DNA of 64,000 bases from Oligoflexia bacterium (GTDB taxonomy: Bacteria; Bdellovibrionota; Bdellovibrionia; JABDDW01). The notes under the pieces were generated by a model. It was not told the origin of the DNA. It ran no database searches and saw nothing but the letters and a program-made list of their open reading frames with translations. The stretch spans positions 20,273 through 84,272 of the forward strand of contig JADLCR010000055.1 of the NCBI GenBank assembly GCA_020847095.1, read 5' to 3'. Made by a program: the position numbers and the translations under genes. Positions 8,755 to 17,858 of this stretch are shown here, one piece after another. The first letter of the stretch is position 1. Every line of letters begins with the position of its first letter.

Positions 8755-9582
8755 ATGCAAAAACTATCTATCGATGATCTCACTAAAAAAGCTCTAGAAA
8801 GTCGAAGGCTCATCCTCAAAATGCTTGCGGAAGCAGGCTCTGGGCACCCAGGCGGGAGCTTGTCGGCGATTGATATCGTCACGGCGCTCTATTTCAATGA
8901 AATGAAGCATGACCCAAAGAATCCCACTTGGCCCGACCGCGATGTGTTTGTACTCGGAAAAGGGCATGGAGTTCCTGCGGTTTATGCGACACTTGCAGCC
9001 TGCGGTTATTTCAGCGCCGATGAATGCATGAGTCTTCGCAAACTTGGAAGCCGTCTTCAGGGGCATCCGGATCGCATACGGCTTCCGGGAATTGAAGCAA
9101 GTACGGGATCATTGGGGCAGGGTTTGTCGATTGCTCAAGGCTACGCTATGGCCGCAAGGTTAGATGGGCGAAGCTCGAGGGTTTATTGCCTGATTGGTGA
9201 CGGAGAGTCTCAAGAGGGTCAAGTTTGGGAAGCTGCTTTGTCCATTGCTCATCATAAACTCACAAATGTGGTGACCATTCTTGATCAAAATAAATTTCAG
9301 ATTGATGGAGCCGTCAAAGACGTGATGAGCCTCGAACCCGTAGCGGATAAGTGGAAAGCCTTTGGATTTGATGTGATCGACATCAACGGCCACGACATGG
9401 GACAAATTGTAGACGCCCTTGGGAAAGCTAGAAAAAATACTTCACGACCAACTTTTATCATCGCAAACACCGTCAAAGGAAAAGGTGTGAGCTTTATGGA
9501 AAACAACAATCACTGGCACGGAGTGAGCCCCAATCCGGACGAACTCCGACGGGCACTGGCTGAGCTTGGAGGTTCGTCATGA
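8755..9582 (+). CDS. Transketolase, N-terminal (TPP-binding) subunit
   Basis: First half of a split transketolase of 275 residues, holding the thiamine diphosphate pyrophosphate-binding part. Seen motifs are HPGGSLS (H31), GKGHG at about 69-72, TGSLGQGLS and the TPP/Mg motif GDGES at 148-152 followed by DQNKFQIDG. Together with the next gene it makes the enzyme that moves two-carbon units between sugar phosphates in the non-oxidative pentose phosphate pathway. The stop overlaps the next start by 4 bases (ATGA), so the halves are made in step. TPP dependence fits the thiamine importer earlier in the window, though the two are not in one operon. Confidence 0.92.
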   Translation: MQKLSIDDLTKKALESRRLILKMLAEAGSGHPGGSLSAIDIVTALYFNEMKHDPKNPTWPDRDVFVLGKGHGVPAVYATLAACGYFSADECMSLRKLGSRLQGHPDRIRLPGIEASTGSLGQGLSIAQGYAMAARLDGRSSRVYCLIGDGESQEGQVWEAALSIAHHKLTNVVTILDQNKFQIDGAVKDVMSLEPVADKWKAFGFDVIDINGHDMGQIVDALGKARKNTSRPTFIIANTVKGKGVSFMENNNHWHGVSPNPDELRRALAELGGSS

Positions 9583-10514
9583 GTTCTGCAAAGGCAACGC
9601 GCGCCAGCTTTGGCGAAGCCCTTGTTGAGTTGGGCAATGAATTTAAGAATCTAGTCGTCCTTGATGCCGATTTGAGCAAGAGCACGAAGTCCGAAGGCTT
9701 TGCCAAAAAATATCCCGACCGATTTTTTCAAATGGGAATTTCAGAAATGAATATGATCGGAGTAGCGGCGGGATTGTCTTTCACCGGGAAAGTTCCGTTT
9801 CTATGTTCCTTTGGTTGTTTTCTAACGGGCCGATTCGACACGATTCGAGTTTCGGTCGGTTACAGTCAAGCCAACGTGAGGCTCGTGGGAACTCATGCGG
9901 GAATTGGAATCGGTGAAGATGGTTACAGTCAAATGGCGCTAGAAGATATTGCCTGTCTGCGCACTTTGCCGGGGATGGCCGTTTTGCAGCCGGCCGATGA
10001 TGTAGAAACTAAGCAAATGATGCGCTATTTGATGACTCATCAAGGCCCCGTATATTTAAGGCTCACACGCCAAAACTTAGACGCGGTTTCTCCAAAAAAT
10101 TATAAGTTTCAGTTTGGAAAAGGTGTTGAGCTAAAATCCGGAACGGACTCGGTTATTTTTGCAACCGGTGGACTGGTGGGTAACAGTCTCAAAGCGGCCG
10201 AAGCGCTCGCAAAAGAAGGCCTTTCAGTAGGAGTGGTCAATATTCATTCTATAAAACCACTTGATGAAGACTTAGTTTTGAACTGGGCTAAACGAGTAAA
10301 ACATGTGTTTACGGCAGAAGATCATAATGTCGTCGGTGGATTGGGCGGAGCTGTAGCTGAAGCCATCGCTACTCGAGGGCTTGCAACAAGGCTTACCAGA
10401 ATTGGGGTTCAAGACACTTATGGTGAGAGTGGAAGCCCAGAGGCTCTTTACGAAAAGCACGGCCTCGACACTTTTGGTGTCGCTAGAACTGTTAAATCCG
10501 TACTTAAAAATTAA
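9579..10514 (+). CDS. Transketolase, C-terminal subunit
   Basis: Second half of the split transketolase (311 residues): the pyrimidine-binding domain of TPP enzymes plus the C-terminal domain. Early motifs are LDADLSKST and FFQMGISEMNMIGVAAG, where the glutamate of SEMNM is the residue that activates the TPP aminopyrimidine. Later THAGIGIGEDG and TAEDHNVVGGLG match the family. It starts inside the end of the N-terminal subunit gene (ATGA). Its 3' end overlaps the convergent tatA gene by 4 bases. DXS and pyruvate dehydrogenase E1 beta are related, but the pairing with a separate transketolase N half settles the call. Confidence 0.92.
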   Translation: MSSAKATRASFGEALVELGNEFKNLVVLDADLSKSTKSEGFAKKYPDRFFQMGISEMNMIGVAAGLSFTGKVPFLCSFGCFLTGRFDTIRVSVGYSQANVRLVGTHAGIGIGEDGYSQMALEDIACLRTLPGMAVLQPADDVETKQMMRYLMTHQGPVYLRLTRQNLDAVSPKNYKFQFGKGVELKSGTDSVIFATGGLVGNSLKAAEALAKEGLSVGVVNIHSIKPLDEDLVLNWAKRVKHVFTAEDHNVVGGLGGAVAEAIATRGLATRLTRIGVQDTYGESGSPEALYEKHGLDTFGVARTVKSVLKN

Positions 10515-10741
10515 ACTTTATTAGAAGTTTCAGTGCCTTGATTCAAAGCCTGTGTGGTTGGTTTTGCATCCAACGACTCTTTGGGTTGTTGAGCAACGTC
10601 GTCGTCACCATTTAGGCCTTGTTTGAATCCGCGAATGGCCTTTCCTAATGAATGGCCTAGATTCGGCAAGCGATTTGGTCCAAAGAAAAGTAGTACAACA
10701 ATCAAAAGTAATATCAGGTGCCAAAAACTAAATGCGCCCAT
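10511..10741 (-). CDS. tatA: Sec-independent translocase protein TatA/TatE
   Basis: Small pore-forming subunit of the twin-arginine translocase. With the start at 10741 (AGGAG six bases upstream) the protein is 76 residues: one membrane helix at about 5-20, the FGPNRLPNLG hinge, an amphipathic helix (GKAIRGFKQG) and an acidic, disordered tail. The frame can be read further upstream, but that would add about 21 residues ahead of the helix that TatA proteins do not have. No tatB or tatC is adjacent. It is convergent with the transketolase pair. Confidence 0.88.
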   Translation of the reverse strand: MGAFSFWHLILLLIVVLLFFGPNRLPNLGHSLGKAIRGFKQGLNGDDDVAQQPKESLDAKPTTQALNQGTETSNKV

Positions 10742-10802
10742 GGTCGCTCCTTTGCCAATGTTGGCCTCTTTACACCATAGGAATTGGGACGGCGCAAGAG
10801 GC

Positions 10803-10832
10803 AAAACGAAAGCCCCGCTTTCGGCGGGGCTT
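10803..10832 (-). terminator. Rho-independent terminator of the 10859 gene
   Basis: AGCCCCGC at 10811-10818 pairs perfectly with GCGGGGCT at 10824-10831 around a 5-base loop. Read on the minus strand the stem is followed by TTTCGTTTT. It lies just after the stop of the minus-strand gene ending at 10859 and upstream of tatA. Confidence 0.8.
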
Positions 10833-10858
10833 CGGGCATTTAAACAATGGCTACGGGC

Positions 10859-11386
10859 TTAATAGTTGCTGATTCTTCGGTAGCCGTAGCAGCTGCTATA
10901 ACGATCATAAAAGACCTCGTATCGACGACCTTGATGACCTTCTCTTTGCCTCAAACCTTTTCGAGCACGTTCTTCGGTTTTCCATTGGACACGTGGACAA
11001 CCGCGGTCTCCCTCGTTGGGGACTTGGTACCCGCCGCCATCGCCTGGCCCGTAGTCATCACAATAAGTTTCTTTGTCCATTCCGTTTTGAGCTAGCCATG
11101 GTTGCCAACGTCTCCAAGAACTGTCACAGGCTTGGGCGCCAAGAGAACAGAGGCGAGCTTGTTCATTGTCGCTGGTGTAATACGGATCGACTTGTCTTAA
11201 GAAGCTAACGGCCGATGCGATATCTTTGCGCACGACTTCACGCTCGTAACTTCCGATATTGGCCCTTCGCAACACACTTTCTAGGCCGCCTACGCGTCTC
11301 TCGAGCTCAACGCAATTGCAGTGTTTAACTCCTCCAAAGGCGTTGGATGACGCCAGTAGCGCAGCAACGAATAGAAACTTAAACAT
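10859..11386 (-). CDS. Secreted cysteine-rich protein, unknown function
   Basis: With the start at 11386 (AGGGGG about 9 bases upstream) the protein is 175 residues and opens with a signal peptide (FKFLFVAALLASSNAFGG). The mature part begins with a CNC pair, has a helical arginine-rich middle (ERRVGGLESVLRR), and a C-terminal half rich in Tyr, Arg, Gly and Cys ending in repeated tyrosines. Six or more cysteines suggest disulphides in the periplasm. A longer frame opening at 11455 would put residues before the signal peptide and is not favoured. A strong terminator follows. Family not recognised. Confidence 0.65.
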   Translation of the reverse strand: MFKFLFVAALLASSNAFGGVKHCNCVELERRVGGLESVLRRANIGSYEREVVRKDIASAVSFLRQVDPYYTSDNEQARLCSLGAQACDSSWRRWQPWLAQNGMDKETYCDDYGPGDGGGYQVPNEGDRGCPRVQWKTEERARKGLRQREGHQGRRYEVFYDRYSSCYGYRRISNY

Positions 11387-11542
11387 AATTTGACCCCCTG
11401 TTATTAGTTCTCCATTTTCAACTTCTGCATTTGAGTAGAGCAATGGCGGTACCAAGCAAGGCTTAGGTTCTATTTGATTTGAGAGATTCTCAGACGCTCT
11501 TTGACACTCAATTCGGGGTCGTTGGTGTTAGTTTGCACCAGG

Positions 11543-12760
11543 TTAATGACTCCGCCGACGCCGTCGTCTTCCGCGAGGGTCTCTGGTGCGCGGCGCGTTA
11601 ATGTGCGAAGGTTCTGGTGCGAGACTGACTTGTTCATCCCAGAATTCCAAGACCGTTGGATCCAAAATCCCATCAATATGCGCCAAGTCCAAAGCCAACG
11701 GAAAGGCTTCTGAAAAAATAAGCGCGTGTCGGCGGCGGGCCCCTTTTCTTTTAAAATCAGCGACGTTACTCAGAACCTTTTGCAGAGCTAAGGCTTTTTG
11801 AACCCGAGAGATTTCCCAGGCGTGCATTCCAAGTTGTTCTTTCGTCAATCGGTTAAAGGTCTCGGTGTGAAATGACTGCGGGGGAAGTAAACTTTCAGAG
11901 TGCGATGCGTTTCGAGCGCGAAGCCATCCCAACACAAGGGTTCCCCACAGAAGGGGTGTGTCGTTGGAATCCATGAGTTGTGATTCAAGTCGAATTAGTC
12001 GATCTTCTAAAAGATCGACATTTTCTTCTCCCTCATAGACCGAATGAATTTCGCTTAACACAGTTTTCCACAAATTCAGGTCATAGCCCTCGCGAAAAGC
12101 TCTTGAGGGTGAGTGGAGTCTTAATAGCTTCAGATATTCCTCTCGTCTTCGTGGCAAAACGCTATTGGCAAGTAACGACGAGTGTTGATGCATTTGGGCC
12201 CTAAGCGCTGATTCAACGCGAAAATGCAGTTTATGTGAAAATCTCAGTGCCCTTAGAATCCGTATGGGATCTTCGGCAAGGCGGATTTGGGGATCCCCGA
12301 TCATGCGGATGACGTGGTTTTCCACATCAGCTTTGCCGCCAACATAGTCAATAACCTTGTCTTCAATTGGATCAAAAAACAAAGCGTTGCAGGTGAAGTC
12401 TCTTCGAAATGCATCTTGCTCGGGAGTTCCGAAGATATTATCCCCAAAGGGAGCTCCTTCGGGAAACTCTCCCTCTTGTGGCTCTCTCCTGAAGGTGGCG
12501 ACTTCATATTGTTTGTCTTCGCGTTTGACGAGTACCAAGCGAAATCTTTTTCCAATAATAAAGGAGAAGCTCAAAATCTTTCTTACTTCTTGTGGAAGAG
12601 CTGATGTGCCGATATCGAAATCCTTTGGAATGTGTCCCGCCAAAAGGTCGCGCACACATCCGCCAACAAGGTAAGCGGTGTGTCCTGCTTTTTGGAGCGC
12701 ACGCACCATTCCGATAGCGTGATAATCAATGAAATCGTTTGAAAGTCTGGGTTTGTTCAT
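11543..12760 (-). CDS. pcnB: PcnB-type poly(A) polymerase / tRNA nucleotidyltransferase
   Basis: Nucleotidyltransferase that adds A (or CCA) to RNA 3' ends. The class II pattern is clear: YLVGGCVRD, then KDFDIGT with the metal-binding aspartates at about 47 and 49, later RRDFTCNAL and the E-DPIRILRALRF motif that follows the head domain. The extreme C-terminus is basic (RGRRRRRRSH), as in PcnB, and may bind RNA. At 405 residues without an HD domain it is closer to PcnB than to CCA-adding enzymes with HD, but function cannot be fixed from sequence. The frame extends to 12829, which would run into the divergent hydrolase gene; the ATG at 12760 is preferred. Confidence 0.82.
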   Translation of the reverse strand: MNKPRLSNDFIDYHAIGMVRALQKAGHTAYLVGGCVRDLLAGHIPKDFDIGTSALPQEVRKILSFSFIIGKRFRLVLVKREDKQYEVATFRREPQEGEFPEGAPFGDNIFGTPEQDAFRRDFTCNALFFDPIEDKVIDYVGGKADVENHVIRMIGDPQIRLAEDPIRILRALRFSHKLHFRVESALRAQMHQHSSLLANSVLPRRREEYLKLLRLHSPSRAFREGYDLNLWKTVLSEIHSVYEGEENVDLLEDRLIRLESQLMDSNDTPLLWGTLVLGWLRARNASHSESLLPPQSFHTETFNRLTKEQLGMHAWEISRVQKALALQKVLSNVADFKRKGARRRHALIFSEAFPLALDLAHIDGILDPTVLEFWDEQVSLAPEPSHINAPRTRDPRGRRRRRRSH

Positions 12761-12811
12761 AAACAAGGGCCATTTTTGCTCACAATTGATAAATGTGTCA
12801 AAATACAACTG

Positions 12812-13603
12812 ATGAATCCAATTCTTCATTTTTCAAAATCAGGTTCTGAGGCCGCCCAAGCGCCGTGGCTTGTCTTTTTACATGGTTTGATGGGTTCATT
12901 GGCCAATTGGCGCAAGATCACGCCTGCGTTTGAGTCGAATTTTAAGATTTTGACCGTTGATCAGCGCGGTCACGGTAAGAGTTTCAAGCCCAAAACCGGA
13001 TTTGCTCCCGAAGACTTCGCGGATGATCTCAGGGCGCTTTTTGATCATTTGGGTATAAAACAGGCCAATTTGGTTGGCCATTCAATGGGCGGTCGCAATG
13101 CTTTATGTTTTTCGAGCCTATATCCCGATCGTGTGGTGCGACTGGTAATCGAGGATATTAGTCCTGAAGGGATTAACAAATTGGGCGGCGGCCTGGCTCG
13201 CTTGCTGCGAGCGGTTCCAACTCCTTTTGAAACTAAAGCGAAAGCAAAATCCTATTTTATGAATGAACTGGGAGACCCTAAGCTTGGGATGTTCCTTTAC
13301 ACGAGCATCACGGAAACCCCTGACGGTAAAGCCGATTGGGTGGTGCCCATGAATGGCATTCTCGAAGCCCTAGAATCAGCGGCTCACCACTCCCGATGGG
13401 AGGAGTTGAAAAGTCTTAAATGCCCAACGCTAGTGATTCGAGGTGAAAGCAGTCGAGAGCTGAGCCGTGAAGATTTCGGAAGAATGATGAAAGAGAATTC
13501 AAAAGTACAAGGTATTGAAATTCAAGGAGCCGGGCACTGGGTACACTTCGATCGCCCACTCGAATTTATCGAAGCGCTCAGAAAATTTTTAAGCTCACTC
13601 TGA
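12812..13603 (+). CDS. Alpha/beta-fold hydrolase (esterase/lipase type)
   Basis: Cytoplasmic hydrolase of 263 residues. The oxyanion motif FLHGLMGS, the nucleophile elbow GHSMGG (S91) and the final histidine GAGHWVH are all present; DQRGHGKS after strand 4 matches the YbfF/epoxide-hydrolase-like group. The frame is open from a TTG at 12776, but the ATG at 12812 gives a normal N-terminus (NPILHFSKSG) and does not approach the divergent pcnB start. Substrate unknown. The gene ends 1 base before the convergent flavin reductase gene. Confidence 0.82.
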   Translation: MNPILHFSKSGSEAAQAPWLVFLHGLMGSLANWRKITPAFESNFKILTVDQRGHGKSFKPKTGFAPEDFADDLRALFDHLGIKQANLVGHSMGGRNALCFSSLYPDRVVRLVIEDISPEGINKLGGGLARLLRAVPTPFETKAKAKSYFMNELGDPKLGMFLYTSITETPDGKADWVVPMNGILEALESAAHHSRWEELKSLKCPTLVIRGESSRELSREDFGRMMKENSKVQGIEIQGAGHWVHFDRPLEFIEALRKFLSSL

Positions 13604-13604
13604 T

Positions 13605-14312
13605 TTACCCGTAAGACTCGGTGTAGATCTTGTCCGCAGGAAAATTCTTGCTCAAAAGCATTTCCTTGACGGCCTTAATCATGGCGGGATTGCCACAAAT
13701 ATAAAACTCGGTGGGTCTCTTGAGATCGAGCTTTTCGATGTGTTCGGTCACACGACCCGACATTCCCTTCCAGCCCGCTGGAGCTGAATCGAGAACAAAA
13801 TTGATCTCAAGTTTGGGAAGATTCTTTTTAAGCGCATTGAGCTCTTTTTCGTAGAAGATCTCTTTTTCGTTCCAAATGCCCATGAAAACTTTAAAGTCAG
13901 TTTCTTTATAAAGATGACCTTGGCTGGCTAACATGCTGTAGAGCGGAGCAAGTCCCGTACTGGTGCAAACGAAGACCACTTGCCCTTGCGGGGGAGTTTT
14001 AAGCAAAAACTTTCCGAACGGACCCGTATAAGAAATCTCTTCTCCGCCTTTTAAAGTTCGTACCCAGTTGGAGGCCACGCCTAGCTCGTAATGTTTTATG
14101 ACCAATCGAAAGTGATCTTTGACTGTGTCCGCAGAAGCAACCGAATAGGCTCGCTGAACCATTTTTCCTTGGTGTGGAATGCTGAGCATGATGAATTGAC
14201 CAGCTTTGAATGTTAAGCCCTCGCCATCGTGAGGCTTGAAGACCATTTCCTTTACAGTGGGTGTGATGTCTTTGATCTCAGTTAAAGTGCTCTTCTTCTC
14301 TTGCCGGGCCAT
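13605..14312 (-). CDS. Ferredoxin-NADP reductase-like flavoprotein
   Basis: A 235-residue FAD/NAD(P)H oxidoreductase of the ferredoxin-NADP(+) reductase superfamily. The FAD-binding RxYS motif is seen as RAYSVAS, then GPFGKFLL, the nucleotide-binding CTSTGLAPLYSML, and FYICGNPAMI near the end followed by the terminal ESYG. No iron-sulphur or globin domain is fused, so it is a stand-alone reductase whose partner (ferredoxin, flavodoxin or an oxygenase) is not nearby. It is convergent with the hydrolase and divergent from nadA. Confidence 0.85.
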   Translation of the reverse strand: MARQEKKSTLTEIKDITPTVKEMVFKPHDGEGLTFKAGQFIMLSIPHQGKMVQRAYSVASADTVKDHFRLVIKHYELGVASNWVRTLKGGEEISYTGPFGKFLLKTPPQGQVVFVCTSTGLAPLYSMLASQGHLYKETDFKVFMGIWNEKEIFYEKELNALKKNLPKLEINFVLDSAPAGWKGMSGRVTEHIEKLDLKRPTEFYICGNPAMIKAVKEMLLSKNFPADKIYTESYG

Positions 14313-14379
14313 GTGAGAAAATCCTCTGCCTTTCTTATGATTTAACGGATCGGGCCATGATGCTAGTTATCGGCAATCA

Positions 14380-15510
14380 GTGTCAATACTTTTAGGCTTT
14401 GCGGCGAGGCATCAAAATGCTAAAGATCCCGATGTGAAGAACTTTAATCGGCTTGCAAGACTAGACGAATATCTAAAGCTTCCTGAAAACGAGGTCGTTG
14501 AACGGATTTTGTCAAAAAAGGCAGAGTTGGGAAAACGACTCATCATCTTAGGTCACCATTATCAACGGCCTCGCATCGCGAGACTAAGCGATTTTGTTGG
14601 CGACTCATTTGGGTTGTCTGAAAAAGCTGCTAAGGCCGGTGGGGATTTTATTGTTTTTTGCGGAGTCCGTTTTATGGCCGAAAGTGCGGCCATACTTTGT
14701 CAACCACACCAAAAAGTTTTGCATCCAGATCCAGATGCTGGTTGCCCTATGGCGGACATGGCCAATATGGATCAAGTTAATGCCGCGTGGAAGGCTCTTG
14801 AAAATTGGACTGGGTCAAAAAAAATTCCGGTGACTTATATGAACTCCACCGCTGAGCTTAAAGCGTTTTGCGGCCAGAGAGATGGAATTGTTTGCACAAG
14901 CTCGAATGCCGCGAAAGCCTTTGATTGGGCATTTTCTCGAGGGGAAAAGATATTTTTCTTTCCCGATGAACATTTAGGGCGCAATACGGCAAAGAAAATG
15001 GGAATTACGGGCGCTGATGTGGTGGTGTGGGATCCCGCGAAAACTAATGGCGGGCTCAGCCAAGATGAGGTCAAGCGGGCCCGTGTGATTCTGTGGGCAG
15101 GTTTTTGTCCGGTGCACATGGAGTTTAAGCTCAAAGATATTCAGCACGTCCGACATTTTTATCCCGGATGCAAAGTCGTCGTTCATCCCGAGTGCGAAAA
15201 AGAGGTGGTTGATGCGGCAGATGCTTCAGGGAGCACCGAATTTATCGTTAAGTATGTGGCCGAACTTCCTGATGGAGAAACGGTCTTTGTTGGAACCGAA
15301 GTTAATCTCATCACGAGACTCGCCCAAGATAACCCTAGGAAAAAGGTGTTCAAGCTTCAAAGAAGCCTTTGCCTCACGATGTATCAGATCAATTTGGCCA
15401 ACCTGGCCTACACCCTGGACCATTTAGATGAACTTGAGCCCGTAGAATTGAGCCCCTCGGTCAAGGCCGGAGCCAAAACTGCCCTTGATCGGATGCTTCA
15501 ATTGGTCTAA
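14380..15510 (+). CDS. nadA: Quinolinate synthase A
   Basis: Iron-sulphur enzyme that condenses iminoaspartate with dihydroxyacetone phosphate to make quinolinate in de novo NAD synthesis. The three cluster-binding cysteines are in place: C94 in FCGVRFMAE, C172 in CTSSNA and C331 in SLCLTMYQ; GHHYQRP, FFPDEHLGRNTA, HPECEKEV and GTEVNLI also match. The GTG at 14380 is the only plausible start, as no in-frame ATG occurs nearby. Length is 376. No nadB or nadC lies in the window. Confidence 0.93.
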   Translation: MSILLGFAARHQNAKDPDVKNFNRLARLDEYLKLPENEVVERILSKKAELGKRLIILGHHYQRPRIARLSDFVGDSFGLSEKAAKAGGDFIVFCGVRFMAESAAILCQPHQKVLHPDPDAGCPMADMANMDQVNAAWKALENWTGSKKIPVTYMNSTAELKAFCGQRDGIVCTSSNAAKAFDWAFSRGEKIFFFPDEHLGRNTAKKMGITGADVVVWDPAKTNGGLSQDEVKRARVILWAGFCPVHMEFKLKDIQHVRHFYPGCKVVVHPECEKEVVDAADASGSTEFIVKYVAELPDGETVFVGTEVNLITRLAQDNPRKKVFKLQRSLCLTMYQINLANLAYTLDHLDELEPVELSPSVKAGAKTALDRMLQLV

Positions 15511-15624
15511 TATTTAATGCAGGGCAGTAAAATTTTCAAAATTGCTTCAAGCACTCGAAAATGCGATAGAAATGAGTATTCTACTGAGTGTTTGAATTTT
15601 AACTATGTTCGTTAGGATGATTTT

Positions 15625-17268
15625 TTGAAATTCACAGAGTTGGATCTCAGCCCGCCCTTACTGCAGGCGTTAGAGCAAGTTGGTTTTGCCGAAACAACAC
15701 CCATACAGGAATTAGTCATTCCTCAGGTCCTCATTGGTAAGGATGTATCGGGTCTTGCTCAAACGGGTACGGGCAAAACTGGTGCCTTTGTTATTCCGCT
15801 CATCGACAGAATCATTAGGTGCCGAAACGGCGAGCAAGGACCTCGCGTTCCGGGTAATTGGCGCAAAAACTCTTATGTGCTTGTTTTGGTTCCGACTCGC
15901 GAACTCGCGCAACAAGTCGAAGAGTGTATTTCCAAAATGGGTTCGACAAGCCAAATGCGTTCGGTGGTTATCGTGGGTGGAAGCTCTTACGACGATCAAC
16001 GACGAGCTCTTAGAGAGGGCGTTGAGTTTGTGGTTGGAACTCCTGGACGGGTTTTGGATCTCTATAAGACCCACGATCTCGATCTCAATGGGGTGGCCTG
16101 CATTGTCTTTGACGAAGCCGATCGCATGTTCGATATGGGCTTTAGAGACGATATGAAATTTATCTTAAGACGCGTGCCTCGCGATCGTCAGTTTTTGCTC
16201 TTTAGTGCCACTCTGAATTTCGATGTGCTCAATACCGCTTACCAATTTGGTTCAGAGCCAGTGGAATTTAACGTCAGCCGCGACAAGGCCACAGCAGAAG
16301 GTGTTGAACACGAAATTCTACATATTGGCCAATTGGATAAGCCGAAATTTTTGCTTTCGATTTTGAAAAAGCAAAATCCGAAGCAGTGCATGGTGTTCAG
16401 TAATTTTAAACATCAAGTTTCGCGTATCGCTAAGTTCTTAAGACTTAACGGACTTGAAGCCATAGAAATGAGCTCGCTTCTCACTCAAGCCCAAAGAAAT
16501 AAAGTGTTTGACGCTTTTAGAACGGGTGAAAAATCCATTCTCGTTGCGACAGATGTAGCGGCTCGAGGATTAGACATTAAAGGTGTTGATCTTGTAATCA
16601 ATTTTGATTTGCCTGACGATCCCGAAGGTTACGTGCATCGAATTGGCCGAACGGGACGTGCGGGTACTACGGGTAAGGCCATTGGACTTGTCAGCGATCG
16701 CGATGTGGAAGCTCTTCAGCGAATCGAAACGTATTTAAAAGACAAAGTGAAAACAGGTTGGATGGAAGACACCGATCTGATTCAAGAGTTTAAACCATTT
16801 CCAACTCATGACGATCGACCAGCGGATGGCAACGGCCCGAAGCGTTTTCAATCAGGCGGAAACGGACCAAGGAGAGGCCCACAGCAACATGCGCCGCGTC
16901 CTCCGCGCCAAGGAAAACCCCATCCGCCAAGACGAGAGACTCCTTCGGTTCCGAGTGGTCACGGTCAAGTGGCTGACGGTACTTCGCGAGTTGGGCCTCA
17001 TGAACATCGTGATCGCCGCCTTGGTCGCCATGGAAGTCGCAGCGGAACAGCAAAAGCGCATAGTCAAGATCAGACACAGGGTCAAAAGCCCCACGGTCAA
17101 AAACATCATCGGCCTCACCGCCAACACAAGCCCCATCAACAAAACGGAAGCGGCCATCAGGCGGCTCCACTCAAGCGTCGCCCCTTAACAGGTAGCAAAG
17201 ATGCTCCAAAATCGAGTTCTGAAATTGTGAAGAAAGTTAAAGGGTTTTTCTCAAGGCTTTTCAGATAA
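15625..17268 (+). CDS. DEAD-box RNA helicase with long disordered C-terminal tail
   Basis: ATP-dependent RNA helicase, RhlE/CsdA-like. The Q motif (TPIQELVIPQ) precedes motif I AQTGTGKT (45-52), then PTRELA, GTPGR, DEAD (163-166), SAT (194-196), and in the second RecA domain VATDVAARGLDI and HRIGRTGRAG. The TTG start has AGGA 7 bases upstream (15614-15617). After about residue 385 comes a roughly 145-residue low-complexity tail rich in His, Pro, Arg, Gln and Gly, closing with a short basic amphipathic stretch (IVKKVKGFFSRLFR). Such tails usually bind RNA or drive condensation. The 3' end overlaps the convergent gene by 18 bases. Confidence 0.92.
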   Translation: MKFTELDLSPPLLQALEQVGFAETTPIQELVIPQVLIGKDVSGLAQTGTGKTGAFVIPLIDRIIRCRNGEQGPRVPGNWRKNSYVLVLVPTRELAQQVEECISKMGSTSQMRSVVIVGGSSYDDQRRALREGVEFVVGTPGRVLDLYKTHDLDLNGVACIVFDEADRMFDMGFRDDMKFILRRVPRDRQFLLFSATLNFDVLNTAYQFGSEPVEFNVSRDKATAEGVEHEILHIGQLDKPKFLLSILKKQNPKQCMVFSNFKHQVSRIAKFLRLNGLEAIEMSSLLTQAQRNKVFDAFRTGEKSILVATDVAARGLDIKGVDLVINFDLPDDPEGYVHRIGRTGRAGTTGKAIGLVSDRDVEALQRIETYLKDKVKTGWMEDTDLIQEFKPFPTHDDRPADGNGPKRFQSGGNGPRRGPQQHAPRPPRQGKPHPPRRETPSVPSGHGQVADGTSRVGPHEHRDRRLGRHGSRSGTAKAHSQDQTQGQKPHGQKHHRPHRQHKPHQQNGSGHQAAPLKRRPLTGSKDAPKSSSEIVKKVKGFFSRLFR

Positions 17269-17793
17269 TCTTGACGAAGACAAAATCTGCTGACAAGCCT
17301 CCCAAGCTTTTTGAAATTGTGAGCGGGTGGCTGAGCAAGTAAAAATCCACATTTCTTTATTTTTGGCCACGAGAAATTGTCTCAACCGTCGATCCGAAAC
17401 GGTGCTGGTGAGCTCAAGATCATAGCCCGAGAGCGACCCATAGGTGGCAGCTTTAGATTGTTTGACCTCGTATCCAAATTTTGGAAATTCCTTAATCCAC
17501 TTTTCGGCATAAGCTTGGGCGCTTGATGAGTCTTGGCGATCGATTCGCCAGCTTAAAGTGCTTTGCGCTCCATCGACGACTTGCGGAGCGCGCGCCACCA
17601 CAAGCAATTCGGTTTCACGATTTTCCGAGGCAGCAATATCATCACCGCTAAAGAACTCCCACTTAGTCGCCTCTGTTCTTAGGTCTAGCTTTCTTTTTGG
17701 GTCTGAAAACGAGTTGGGTGAGGTCGCGGCAAACGCAATGCATTGACCCATAGTCAATAGGCTGAAAAACAATAATGGCAATCCGGTTTTCAT
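17251..17793 (-). CDS. Secreted protein, unknown function
   Basis: A 180-residue protein with a signal peptide (cut near AFAATS, about residue 22-24). AAGGAG lies about 9 bases before the ATG. The mature part reads like an alpha/beta domain with alternating strands (TELLVVARAP, LSWRIDRQ, YDLELTSTV) and a late helix; two cysteines (FTCSAT and EACQQ) near the C-terminus may pair. The layout, with a strand-rich core and a late helix, resembles PsbP/DUF1795-like proteins, but that is only an impression. Convergent with the helicase gene; divergent from the large secreted gene at 17890. Confidence 0.65.
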   Translation of the reverse strand: MKTGLPLLFFSLLTMGQCIAFAATSPNSFSDPKRKLDLRTEATKWEFFSGDDIAASENRETELLVVARAPQVVDGAQSTLSWRIDRQDSSSAQAYAEKWIKEFPKFGYEVKQSKAATYGSLSGYDLELTSTVSDRRLRQFLVAKNKEMWIFTCSATRSQFQKAWEACQQILSSSRLSEKP

Positions 17794-17858
17794 AGACTAT
17801 CGCTCCTTGAAGGGTCCATTCGTCCAGTCCATTTATATTATTGACCTCACCGTATAGT

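Noticed and set aside
16808..17188. Long open frames on both strands across the helicase tail
   Set aside because: They are shadows caused by the biased composition of the His/Pro/Arg-rich tail; no ribosome site, no family-like sequence, and the helicase frame is continuous and ends in a plausible basic helix.
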